This document shows, piece after piece, positions 20,868-30,979 of a stretch of DNA of 64,000 nucleotides. Within the stretch, counting starts at the first letter, position 1. Each line of letters starts with the position of its first letter. Origin of the DNA: Platerodrilus igneus (Eukaryota > Arthropoda > Insecta > Coleoptera > Lycidae); NCBI GenBank assembly GCA_036346225.1, contig JARFIW010000999.1:3207001-3271000 (forward strand). The letters run 5' to 3'. The position numbers and the translations under genes were made by a program. Under the pieces are notes generated by a model, which did not search any database, had not been told where the DNA came from, and saw only the letters and a program-made list of their open reading frames with translations.

Positions 20868-21332
20868 ATCCTAGGATTCGTATTCCGATATAGTGGCAAA
20901 TTTTCAACTACCACATGCAAATTGTTATATTGCTCTTTAGTAAGAAGCATCTTAGAATATGCTTCCATTATATGGTCGCCCTTTTATAAAAATAATATTG
21001 TTAAAATAGAAAGGGTCCAAAAGAAATTTCTTAAATTTATTACATATAAGATGGGACTTCAAGAGCACCAATGTCAAGAGTTGTCTCTATTACAATCACT
21101 TCGATTAGTTTCATTACTGGATAGGCGGATATTGAATGATTTATGTCTTCTGCATAAGATTATTAATGGTTACATCAACTGTACTGAATTACTAGTATTA
21201 ATTCAATTCAATGTTCCAGTTAGACAATCACGTACTTTTCACCTATTCCACAGTGATTGCCACAGAACCAATTATGGATGTCACTTCTATCTAAATCGAG
21301 TTGCAGCTTCTGCAAATACATTTAGTAATTAA
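20868..21332 (+). pseudogene. LINE reverse transcriptase C-terminal region
   Basis: Continues after an in-frame TAA, reading LYCSLVRSILEYASIIWSPF and then IERVQKKFLKFI, the usual post-thumb sequence of Jockey/I-group LINEs, up to a TAA at 21332. Confidence 0.85.
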
Positions 21333-21484
21333 ATTGGTTTGGTAGCAGTCCTCAGAGCTTCAGGCAAACATTATTAAATTTGTATAATTAATAAGTTTAT
21401 GTATTATTACACATTTTATATAATTTTTTTAATGTAAATGGGGTATCCCGTTTATGCACGTATGTGCAAAAATAAATAAATAAA

Positions 21485-21766
21485 CATGCGCTTAAGTTTC
21501 ACGTGAGTTGTACAAAGCTAATCTAGACCGTGTTTATTATATCTGCTGCTTAATTGAAAAAACGTTAGGTTGGTAATAGTGACGCATTCGTTTTCGATAT
21601 TTATTCAAGTGAACGTATATCCTTGATTTGTACAAGTAGTTGTAATTGTAATGTCATTGTCATTTATTGGTATCATTCATACATGTTTTGTGGTGTCATT
21701 ACCATTGGTATGTATATTTGTCCGTATTGAACTTCTATATTCATTGCTTCCCTCCGTTTACAGTAA
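21485..21766. other. No gene seen
   Basis: Short spacer between the LINE tail and the Myb/SANT pseudogene. It could hold the latter's promoter, but no motif is clear. Confidence 0.5.
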
Positions 21767-22780
21767 ATGGATGCATTGAAGAAAAGATCTGGTAATTTTA
21801 GCGCAGCAGAAGAATCCTTGTTGATAACTTTAGTGAGAAGTTCAAAAGCATTGTAGAATGTAAAAACACAAACCCAAAAAGCTCAGACTTAGCAGAATAT
21901 TGAGAAAAAATTCAATGCACTGTCTGGTCAAGTATATCAACCAGTGAGCGTCTTACGTAAAAAATACGATAACTTAAAAAGCAAGTAAAAGAAAAATTGC
22001 TGATGAAAAGTGTTGATTATATAAAGCAGGCGGTGGGCCTTCTGCAGATATTACATTTACGAATACAGATTTTGAAATTAAAAACATTTTGGGAAATAGA
22101 ATTGAAGGAAACTCTTCAGAATTTGATGGAGATGCGGAGAGTAAGTTTATATTGTAGGTGTACTTTTTACATAAGTAATTTGTAGTTGAAACTGTGCAAA
22201 TAATAGATGAAAACGAAGCAAACAGCGAGATTGCATGCGAAAATTCAATGACAGCAGCATCCCTTTTAGTTCTACCAGAAAATACAAGGTGTGGAGGTTG
22301 TTGTAGAGCAGGATTATGCTTCTACTGCAAGCGGTCTCATTACAGACGCTGCAGTAGAAGAGTGAAAGGAAGGTAATGTAGTGTAACCGAAAATTATGTT
22401 TAATAATACAAAGTATTTTAGGAGTAAAAAATAACTGGTTTACATATTTGTCTTCTATGTTTAGATTTAAGAAATCGAAAAACTACATGTTTAGGGTAAT
22501 TACGAATTATGCTAAAGCATCAAATATTAATTTCAAGTTTTAGATACACCTACTAGTACTTCTACTTCTCGACATCCAGTAGCAGATAGTGTCTCAATGG
22601 GCAGATGCTAAAAGCAAGTTGGAGGAGTCCAAAGCAATCTTTCTTAAAGAAGAGTTTGAATTAAAAGTGCAACACATAAAAGAAAAGCATGAGCAAGCAA
22701 TACAGAAAGGCAAATTAGAAATTAAATGGATGGAAGAGCAACATCGTGCAAAGATGGATATCATTGAATTAGAAAAATAA
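21767..22780 (+). pseudogene. Zeste-like Myb/SANT DNA-binding protein, decayed
   Basis: Starts MDALKKRSGNFSAAEESLL, the trihelix Myb/SANT pattern of the 'regulatory protein zeste'-like family (NF..eE...Ll.LV..y), then FNALSGQVYQPVSVLRKKYDNLK. A further piece reads YKAGGGPSADI, as in that family after the SANT domain. A possible intron runs from GTAAGT (about 22141) to about 22186. The C-terminal part (22597-22780) is a Lys/Glu-rich coiled coil, also typical. In-frame TAG, TAG, TAA and TGA codons plus frameshifts show it is dead. Such genes are multi-copy in insects and may be TE-linked. Confidence 0.7.
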
Positions 22781-22797
22781 TTTTTATTGAAAAAATT

Positions 22798-22976
22798 TAT
22801 TACATTCCAAATTTGGAAATGTACATTTTTAAATATGTGAGTAAGTTCCCGCCAATATTTTAAAATAGACTTGTTAACTTCCGTCATTCCGGACAGTTGC
22901 GTTGACGCAAAAGAATGCGCAGGCGCGGAGTGAGTGGCGCAAGTGCATGGTGTGACACGATATTATTAGCGACAAG
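22798..22976 (+). repeat. 5' LTR of second Gypsy copy, truncated
   Basis: Starts TATTACATTCCAAATTTGG, nearest to the LTR at 8182. It matches family A up to about 22976, where TCGAA is shared by the LTR (GACGTCGAAC in other copies) and by the pol sequence that follows. Confidence 0.85.
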
Positions 22977-23640
22977 ACTCGAATCCAGTGTTATCTCTCC
23001 TTCAAATTCGTCATGGATGTCTCCCGTGTTATTAGTCCGTAACAAAAATGATGAATGGCATGTTTGCTTTGACGGTAGAAAACTTAACTCTGTAACTGTG
23101 GCCGACGCCTATCCCTTACCCCGTACTGATTCTATTTTAAGCCTGCTTTGAAACGCTAAATTTATCTCATCTATCGATATTCACGTCCAAAAACTGCTTT
23201 TTGTGTTCCAGGTCGAGGTCTTTTCGAATATAATTTCTTGCTGTTTGGTCTCTGTAATGCACTGTAAACTTTACAACGTACTATGGATCAAATGTTAGGT
23301 CCTATCTTACACCAGGAATGTGGCTTTGTATTTTTAGACGACGTATTAGTTATCTCAAGTTCCTTTGAAAAACATATCGCTACACTAAATGAAGTTGCTG
23401 AATGCTTAAAAGCAGCAGGTCTTAAAATAAATTGGGAAAAATGTCAATTTTGCTGTTCTTCTCTTACATTTCTTGGTTTTATTATCAATGGAACTGGTAT
23501 TCGGACAGATCCTGTTAAAGTCGACGTTATTACTAAATTTGTAACACCCAAGACTGTTATCGAAGTTAAACGTTTAATAGGAATGATTAGCTATTATTGC
23601 ATTTTTCTGCCTAATCTCTCAACTATACACCCATTACCGC
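22977..23640 (+). pseudogene. Gypsy reverse transcriptase, frameshifted
   Basis: First frame: SNSSWMSPVLLVRNKNDEWH, CFDGRKLNSVTVADAYPLPR, the fingers of Ty3/Gypsy reverse transcriptase. A middle part is scrambled by indels. It resumes at 23283 with MDQMLG...FVFLDDVLVIS (catalytic FLDD) and LKAAGLKINWEKCQFCCSSL. Makes element cDNA in virus-like particles when intact. Open parts outside the breaks are well conserved, so decay is moderate. Confidence 0.92.
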
Positions 23641-24126
23641 CCTAATTAAAAATATAAAGAAAACCCAATCTGTCGAATGGAATTCAGAAGCTCAGCAGAC
23701 TTTTGAACAAATTAAAACATTAATCACTTCTGCACCTATCTTAATCTCGCCCAATTATGACGAAGATTCTATATACAAACCGATGCCTCACTTACTGGTT
23801 TAAGCGCAATGTTGTTTCAAGTAAGTAATGGATTAGAACACCCTATCGCTTATGCTAGTCGTGCTTTAACTTCTGCTGAACAAAAATATTCAGCTACCGA
23901 ACGTGAATTATTAGGGGCTATCTTTGGTATTGAAAGATTTAGAGGACATGTTGAAGGTACACATTTCACGGTAATTACTGATTGTGCAGCCCTCACATGG
24001 TTGAATAACTTAAAACAACCGACAGGTCGGTTGGCAAGATGGAACTTGCGTATCTCTCAATTTGCCTTTGACGTTCGGCATAGACCTGGCAAATTAAATA
24101 TTGTACCTGATGCCCTTATCTCGTGA
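23641..24126 (+). pseudogene. Gypsy RNase H domain
   Basis: The tether VEWNSEAQQTFEQIK and a QTDAS-like first Asp block lie in a shifted frame at 23660-23800. Then LEHPIAYASRALTSAEQKYS, TERELLGAIFGIERFR, FTVITDCAALTWLNN and DVRHRPGKLNIVPDALI follow in an open frame from 23809. This is the RNase H of Ty3/Gypsy pol. Frame breaks near 23775 and 24120. Confidence 0.9.
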
Positions 24127-24583
24127 TGTCGCTTCTCTTAACCTTCCAGATCTAATTCCTGATGCCTGGTATCTAAATATGATAAAGAAAGTTTCTGAAA
24201 ATCTCGATAAATTTTCCACCTTTCGTGTAACAAATAATAGATTATATAAATTTGTATCTTCCTCATCTCGCAAAATTTCTAACATCCCTGAATGGAAACT
24301 TGTTGTCCCTACCGCTAACCGCAGTGAGGTTCTTAAATTGTGTCATGACGACCTTATAGCTGCTCATCTTGGCGTTACGAAAACCCTAGCTAAAATATCT
24401 GTATTACATTATTGGCCTACGTTAAAACAATCTGTCTACCGCTATATTAGAAACTGTAAAATTTCTGGGTCTCAGAAGAGCTCTCAAGAAGCTCGTTCTC
24501 GTTTAATGGGTAACTTTAAACGTGCATCTTATCCCTTTGAATTAATATCGCTCGATCGAAAAAAGGTAACCAATATCTTTTAG
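24127..24583 (+). pseudogene. Gypsy integrase N-terminal zinc-binding region
   Basis: Open frame with CHDDLIAAHLGVTKT, LHYWPTLKQSVYRYIRNC, the H2C2 zinc site of integrase. The second Cys of the usual CxxC is Ser here (CKIS), so zinc binding is probably lost. It runs into the catalytic core. Confidence 0.85.
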
Positions 24584-25111
24584 TCGTCACCGATTGGTTT
24601 TCTATTTGGTTATTTTCTATTTGTTATGGTACAACCATTACATAAAGCCACATCTGCAGCTATAATCAAATTCCTAGAACAAAATGTATTTCTTATCTTT
24701 GGTGTCCCACAAATTATTCTCTGCGATAATGGAGCGCAATTTATCTCAAAAGATTTCCAAAATTTCGTTAAGAGTTATAAAGTACAAAAAATTTGGTTTA
24801 ACGCAAAATACCATCCCCAGGTAAACCTTACCGAAAGAGTAAATCGAGTCTTAATTACTGCTTTCTCTTCACAAATCGATTCAGACCACACTAAGTGGGA
24901 TCAAAATATCTTTAAAATCGCTCAAGCTTTGCGTACTTCTAAACACGAGGCAACCCAATTTACTCCATCTTTTCTTGTTTTTGGAAGACATACTGCAATT
25001 GATGGTAGTTATTATGGTTCAGTTCCTGATAATACGAACGTAATTGAATTTGACGAAAAAGTACGCTGGGACAGACCAACAATCATTACCTTCTATCTTC
25101 AACAACGTTAG
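24584..25111 (+). pseudogene. Gypsy integrase catalytic core
   Basis: VVTDWFSIW holds the first Asp. A short duplication of TTTCTATTTG near 24598-24625 breaks the frame. From 24626: IFGVPQIILCDNGAQF with the second Asp and YHPQVNLTERVNRVL with the catalytic Glu, so the DDE triad is still visible. Inserts cDNA into the chromosome when intact. Confidence 0.9.
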
Positions 25112-25400
25112 AAAAAATTTGTTAAAAGCTTACGAAAAAAGTAAGTAACACTATAATCTGCGAAAACGAGATATTTCCTTTGCTTTAGGCGAACAGGTCT
25201 GGAAAAAGGATTATGTCTTATCTGATGCTACGAAAAAATTCTCTTCGAAATAAGCCCCAAAATTCATCTTATGTAAGGTCACTCGTGTTGTTAGTCCACT
25301 TATCTACAAACTCCAAGATGCTGAAGGAAAACGCCAAGGAAGGTGGCATATTAAAGACCTTAAACCATTCTCTGCTGACCCAAATGCTAAATAATTTTCA
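25112..25400 (+). pseudogene. Gypsy integrase C-terminal domain
   Basis: In broken frames: LRKRDISFALGEQVWKKDY, KFSSK, VSPLIYKLQDAEGK, WHIKDLKPF. This is the SH3-like C-terminal domain seen after Gypsy integrase cores. The same domain from another family lies on the minus strand at 33427-33870. No chromodomain follows. Confidence 0.8.
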
Positions 25401-25495
25401 CGTTTCATTTCTTTAACGATTTACCTAGTGTTTCTGTCCCTACCATGAATTAGTTAACTTTATTCAGCCATTTCTTTTTTATACAGCACTTACCT

Positions 25496-26337
25496 TGTTA
25501 CGTGCCAAAGTGGCACTAAACATTGTTTTAGTTTAATTTTGATGTGCGGAAGTTTCGCGCCATAAATTCAAAAGACTCGGTGCGCGTATTTCCGTCACGT
25601 CAAAAGTGGGTTGGACGAATAATTTCGCGCCGACGCGTGAAAGGACAAAAAAGTGGGAGAAGTGTTTCCGTGGGACTCTGTAACGGGGGGTTTGCCTTTG
25701 AACATCGAGAAGGGCGGTCGTGTCAGGCCGTTTTGCCTTTGAACACCGAGAAGGGCGGTCGTGACTGGTATCGTATCTTTATTTTTATTATGTAGATTTC
25801 CCTTGCTTATCTGTGTTTGTCTTTTCTTAATTAACCTATTCCTTATCCTTCCGCTACATATAGAAATCTGATACGACCTTGGAGTAATCCACGACCCAAG
25901 AACGAGCCGGAAGTCCATGCTCCGCCAACAGCACCGGAGCAAGCACCATCTTTAATTACCCCGGAGTGGAGCCCTGAGATCCCGTCCGAGCGCTTTGGAA
26001 GAGCGTTGGGCGTATCCTCCAGAAATTATCTTAAGGGGGCCATCAGCAGCTCTTATGGACGTGCTGATGCCATCTTTATCTATCTTGAAGGACGCTTGGC
26101 GTACTTCGTGGACATCTGGACCTATTATGTGAGTACCTTATTGACATAATTGTTGCTAATTTAATTTATATATTGCGTAATTAAAATTGCTGATTGGGTG
26201 ACGTCATTGACAGATGGGCACGCCCAAATCTGTATAAGATTAGCGCTACCAACTGTTGTGGTGTCTAATATACCGCGCTTGCGGGTTTGTATTTGTGAAC
26301 GTTTTAAAATGTAAGAATTTGCTTTTAAACCGTAAGA
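25496..26337 (+). mobile_element. Solo LTR, family C copy 1 (842 bp), inside the Gypsy 3' block
   Basis: Begins TGTTACGTGCC and ends CCGTAAGA, flanked by ACCT at 25492-25495 and 26338-26341. The empty site is visible at 14390-14410 of the other Gypsy copy. It carries a TATA-like TGTATAAGATTAGCGC string near 26231. Frames inside it are not genes. Confidence 0.92.
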
Positions 26338-26341
26338 ACCT

Positions 26342-28133
26342 TCTACACGTTTGGCTTATTTACCTTAAACTTGCTATCTTTTTGCTGCCTGTTGACTTTC
26401 CCTTGAATTTATTGTTAGCCACATATCTGTTTATTATCTAGGTCCCCCAGTATAACTCTGTCGCTTCATTTAATTAATTCTGACACCTTTTCTACACCAT
26501 ATTATTTTGTTTTCAGTATTTATCTTACATTGATTATATGGTGATTGTCGTAACTTTGGTTGCAATAACTCATTAAATTTTTAGGATTGGTTTTAGCTGA
26601 TGTTTTGAGTGGATACTTTTTTCTTTGTGCTTACATAGGAGACGCGGCCTATGCCATTGTAAGAAATAGCCCATATTCGCAGTTGCAAAAACTAGGAGTT
26701 TCTATTCCATGCGTTTTTCTTCTGAATTATTACAGTCGCCCACCTTATCTTTTATCATTACTTGTTTTCTTTTTCTATTAAGTTATCAGAACATATAAAC
26801 ATTTTTTTGTTGTTTTTTATTGAACTTCGTGGTGATGTCTATCGCTTTTTATTGATACCTTATCGAATTCTTGGCTGTTTTAGCATATTGGGACAGTGTG
26901 TTTGTATTTAACTGCTTATAGTTAGGCATTCTTGTGTGTTTATGGCATTACCGTTTTTAAAAAATTACCTTGAAACAGTGGGTTTTTTGTGTGAAGGTAT
27001 CTGTAGTGATACTTTTAAGTTATTGTTTCAACTTTTGTCTGATTTTCTTATCGCAGTGGATGCACTCGTTAGAGTCTAGTAATTTTTTTTAACTTATATG
27101 TCTTAATTTTACCTACATAACGGCTTCAAGGAGCCACTCTATCTTGTATCTTTGCGATGGATGATAAAACGGCTTGGTGAGCTGGGGAATTCTACGCGAT
27201 ATCTTTAATGTATGTAGTCGTAGTGTGCCTTAGCGTGCTGGGACGTTTCGGATCCACCTATTGTTATCTAGTTTTATCTCAATATCTTTATCTTACCTAT
27301 TATCTTTGATAATAACTTGAGATTTTGCCTTATCTTTTATTGGTCTTCCTAACGTTTGGTATTTACGATCAGACGTAGGAATTATTTTTTGAGTATTGAC
27401 TGAAGAAGCTAACCTGATGGTACAAATGAAATTTGTTAGGTTAGTGATGTAAGAAATTAGTAAGATGGTACTGTTGGTAAATTTGTTAATTCGCAACCAT
27501 GTCATGAACAAGTTTGGATGTGTATTGTTTATTAAGTCAGAGTACCACTACATAAAAATTTGCTAAAGTGCATAGTAACTTGCTCTGTTGGACATTTTGA
27601 AATTTTGGCATTTTTTTGCCAAAGTAGAAACAGTTAAGATGCAATGCTTATGTGCCTAAAAATTTGCTAGAGTGCAGAGTAATTCACTCTTTTGAACATT
27701 CAGAAATTTGGGCATTTTCTTGCCAAAGAAGAAACAGTCTAGATGCAACGCTCATGTGCACCTGCACTTAAAAACTGTAATGTTAGCTTTAGTTATAGTA
27801 CATATGTTAGGTGACTTGTCGCATTTGTTTTAGTTTTAGTAGTGTTTCGTGCTCTCCGACAAATTTGTGCTGTCAATTATAACTGCCTCACATCAAAGAC
27901 TCGTGTGTACATTTATAGATGTAGTTCATAAACAATGGGGCTACACATTCCGATTCCTGGTTATTCGTAAGACGTGTTATCGGTTGAAAAAACCAGGTGG
28001 CGCCTAAAATAATCATTTTCTAGAATTTAAGTTGGGGTATATGTAGGTTAGTTAGGCTTTAGATTTAAGTTTTTACCGTGTTAACAGTCATTTTCTTTTT
28101 TTAATTTTTTTTCTTTTATGGCTTTGTCACGAT
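26342..28133 (+). other. 3' untranslated block of Gypsy family A, copy 2
   Basis: Co-linear with 14405-15039 and 16911-17592. It holds about 500 bases (about 27318-27836) missing from copy 1. No credible gene. An unusually long non-coding tail between integrase and LTR for a Gypsy element; it might be a decayed third reading frame. Confidence 0.75.
27554..27758 (+). repeat. Tandem duplication, about 103 bp x 2
   Basis: Two units starting AAAAATTTGCTARAGTGCA and ending with AGATGCAAYGCT.ATGTGC. Diverged by roughly a fifth by eye. Present only in the second Gypsy copy. Confidence 0.85.
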
Positions 28134-28706
28134 TGTTACATGCCAAAATTGGCATTGTACATTTTTAAATATGTGACTAAATTTCCGTCTTTCGGACAGT
28201 TGCGTTTGCGCAAAAGAATGTGCAGATGCGGAGTGATGGCGCAAGTGCGCGGTGTGTGACACGACATTATTAGCCAATGAGACGTCGAACGGTGACGTTT
28301 GCCTGTGTCTTTTGTTTGTCTTTTCTCTTTGAGAATGTAGGTTTTTTCCTTATCGTTCCTTACCTAGTTTTTCCTTCGTCCTGCCTACGAACGAAGAAGA
28401 GGGAAGACGTGAAATCTGGTTTCAACGATGGCATAACGCAACCCACAACCCAAATGAGATACCCGGAAATCAGCATGGCCCCTTTGCAAGGATGATCGCC
28501 AAATCGTGAAGCGTTCCACATTTTTAAGTGAGTACCTTTTATCGTTTTAAGGATCAACTTGTATCATTGTAAACATATTTGGCATGTGATACAATTTGAC
28601 ACGTAGTTATGTCGTAATTTCTTCGTTGTGCAATAATGTGAACGTGGATAGTACCAGTGTTGCCAACTGTGGTAGTAGCTCCGAACACGCGGCAACTGGT
28701 TGTAAC
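28134..28706 (+). repeat. 3' LTR of second Gypsy copy, family A
   Basis: Starts TGTTACATGCC and ends near TTGTAAC. Matches family A along its length, with a shortened 5' part. The terminal CA is not preserved. Confidence 0.85.
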
Positions 28707-28739
28707 GTGTTAATTTTGGTCAAGTCGTTTAGTAGTACC

Positions 28740-29110
28740 TTATAATCTGCAAGACTATCAATATTATTTTAGCAAATTGAGTTCATCAACATACAATAAT
28801 AGTTTCAAGTTAATATTCTGTTCAATGTTGTTAATTAATAAGTTGAGAATAAGTGGACTCAAAACAGCTTTGAGGTGTTCTTGAATTGCAGCAACATTGC
28901 TAGATCTATAACCTTTATCTGCGATATTCAACACTCTTTAGACAAATAGGATTGTATTAACCAAATAAACTTTAATGTAAAAACCAAGCTCATAAATTTA
29001 CCAATAGTTTCCTATTATCAAGTCGATCAAAAGCCTTTGGTTGATCCATGTAAATTACATTCACCTGGCCTCCATTGTTTAAACTTTCACAAAAGTAGTC
29101 TTGTGTATAC
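28740..29110 (-). pseudogene. Heavily decayed LINE reverse-transcriptase fragment
   Basis: On the minus strand, in several frames, GGQVNVIYMDQPKAFDRLDN (compare TDFSKAFDRVDH), then a GVPQG-like stretch, then LYVDELN where a LYADD motif is expected. Many stops. Clade cannot be given. Confidence 0.55.
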
Positions 29111-30511
29111 GAGATTAGTAATAGTTGACCGTTGTTACTATTTTGGCATTAAAAGCTTTACTTCAATAATTAATTATAGGGGATTTCCAGTCCTAATTCC
29201 AATGTGATTTCTCATTATTTTTGTCGTATAAGTAGGTTATGGATGCATACAATTGTGGTTGTTGAATTCTCATGCACTCGTATGTGAATAACCTATAGTT
29301 TATTGTATGTAATGCGCAACCACAGTCTGAACCAATAAGAACGTTCGACGATTGGATGAGTTTTGATGAGTTTGTGTGAATGGCATGATGAAGGCAGATT
29401 GTCTTGGATTATTTAACTGGACAGACTAGTAAGTACGTTATAATGTAGTGCGGAATTCATTTATCGTTTTCTTTCCAAAATTTCTTTCTGAAAGGGTGGA
29501 GACCCTGTAATAATATAAGGGTGTGTCGGCTAAGTGCAGTGGTGTCGGAGGGGTTCCTATGAAAAAAATAATAAAATGGAAAAATTCAACATGGAAATAG
29601 TAAAATGGTTCACATACAAATAACTACATTATACTAAACACTTACCGTGAGAGCTTTTTCTCTTTGTCATATTATCTCTACATGGAATATGGTTGTTTCA
29701 CAGAGATCTCACATACTTTGGGCTCCTAAATTTGTTACATTATACATTACCTTTTTCTAAAATATCTTAAAACAATAAATTTTTGGTCGAATTACGATTC
29801 TATCACTGGAGTAACTGGATATCCTTTTACAATCAGCTGATTTTATCTAGTTCCTAAATAAATTCAAATAAAATACAACCTAAACTTAACCTTTATTGGC
29901 ATTAAATAATTTCTATAAAATACAAATATACTTAAAAGAAACTAATTTCTTAAGCTCAATTCTGGTCAGGTATTGCTAAAATAAAACCTAAAAAAATTCA
30001 TCTATAGCTAATCTTACCATGCCATTGTTCTAGATTTGGAGATGGATCTGTCGACATTTTAAATACCAATTTATAGAAATTCTCCTTATACTCATTCCTT
30101 GAACAACATAGCACAATACCCATTTTTTCTTAACCATTCCAATGTCCATTAAAAATAATTTAAAGTCGATATGTTCAAATTTCTTAATATTTTAAAATGA
30201 TAATATTATACTTAAATTTAACCAACACGTTCTGTCATTAATTTATTGTTCAATGTTTTCATTCCGATTTTGGTGGGCAGTATGGTATGCACTTCATAAT
30301 ACTTATTGTATTTCCTTTTGTTATACCCCATAACATTATAATAATATTATCAAAGTGTCCTCATTTGATCATCCCTTCTGATAACCCATATCACTTAACA
30401 TATTACATTAATCTTGTGGAACTATCCCCTACATTTGATATTCCAATGCTCCATGCGAAAGTACTACATTGGCCAGGAAACAAGAGTTTTTACCTGTAAA
30501 TTTTGAAATTT
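29111..30511. other. No gene seen
   Basis: AT-rich, only short frames without motifs. Confidence 0.55.
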
Positions 30512-30721
30512 GCCTAACCCTCGCTATTTCGAGCAAGGTAGGGATCTTTAAAGTGCTTGGAAGCACACACAGGACTTACGTTTTACCTCTCATCTGAACG
30601 AAGGCATATTTTTGTGAAAAATGCTCGCCTAACATTTTTTAAATGGTCCGTGTCGGGAATCTAACTCCAGATCTTGGGATCAGCAGTATCCGAACTGGTC
30701 TAATCCACGAGGCCATCTGTG
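30512..30721 (-). mobile_element. tRNA-derived SINE
   Basis: On the minus strand the head reads TGGCCTCGTGG (box A type, plus coordinates 30706-30716) and, about 45 bases on, GGAGTTAGATTCCC (box B type, usually GGTTCGANTCC, plus 30655-30668). About 140 bases of non-tRNA body follow. This is the layout of a tRNA-headed SINE transcribed by RNA polymerase III. Box B is mutated, so it is probably silent. The tail and duplications were not delimited. Confidence 0.65.
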
Positions 30722-30975
30722 GAACAATGCTGCGTGTTTGTAGTATTTGCGAGCGGACATCACATGCTATCATTATGGCTTAAATGATAGAAGTAAGCCA
30801 ATTTGTTTTTCGGTGTGTCTACAAACATGTGCGTTTGGTTCATAATCTTTGAGAATTGTATCATGCGGAAACATAATCACTCGTCTTCATAAAGTTCGCC
30901 ATTGAAACTGACCGATCGATGATTCAGATCAAAAAAAGTAAACATAAATAGGACCTCAAGACCACAACTGGCAAC
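30722..30975. other. No gene seen
   Basis: Short spacer up to the CGTT target duplication of the 31-35 kb element. Confidence 0.5.
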
Positions 30976-30979
30976 CGTT

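Larger units (their letters stand above)
19885..21484 (+). mobile_element. LINE (Jockey-type), 5'-truncated, just downstream of DPH6
   Basis: Plus-strand reverse transcriptase from the block LKPTNSAGLDGIPASLI to the C-terminal region ending at 21332, then a 3' UTR and a (TAAA)n tail at about 21467-21484. One frameshift near 20130 and one in-frame stop at 20865. No endonuclease domain. Different in sequence from the minus-strand LINE at 6.3-8.9 kb. Confidence 0.88.
22798..28706 (+). mobile_element. Gypsy LTR retrotransposon, family A, second copy with decayed pol
   Basis: Order: truncated 5' LTR (22798-22976), reverse transcriptase, RNase H, integrase (22977-25400), 3' untranslated block (25395-25495 and 26342-28133, split by a family-C LTR), 3' LTR (28134-28706). 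Leader, gag and protease are missing: the LTR joins straight into the reverse transcriptase at about 22976. Several frameshifts. A flanking duplication is uncertain (AATT on both sides is possible). Confidence 0.88.

Noticed and set aside
25544..25942. Overlapping frames on both strands
   Set aside because: Inside a family-C LTR with exact target duplications; GC-richer LTR sequence gives chance frames. The same applies to 42715-43368.
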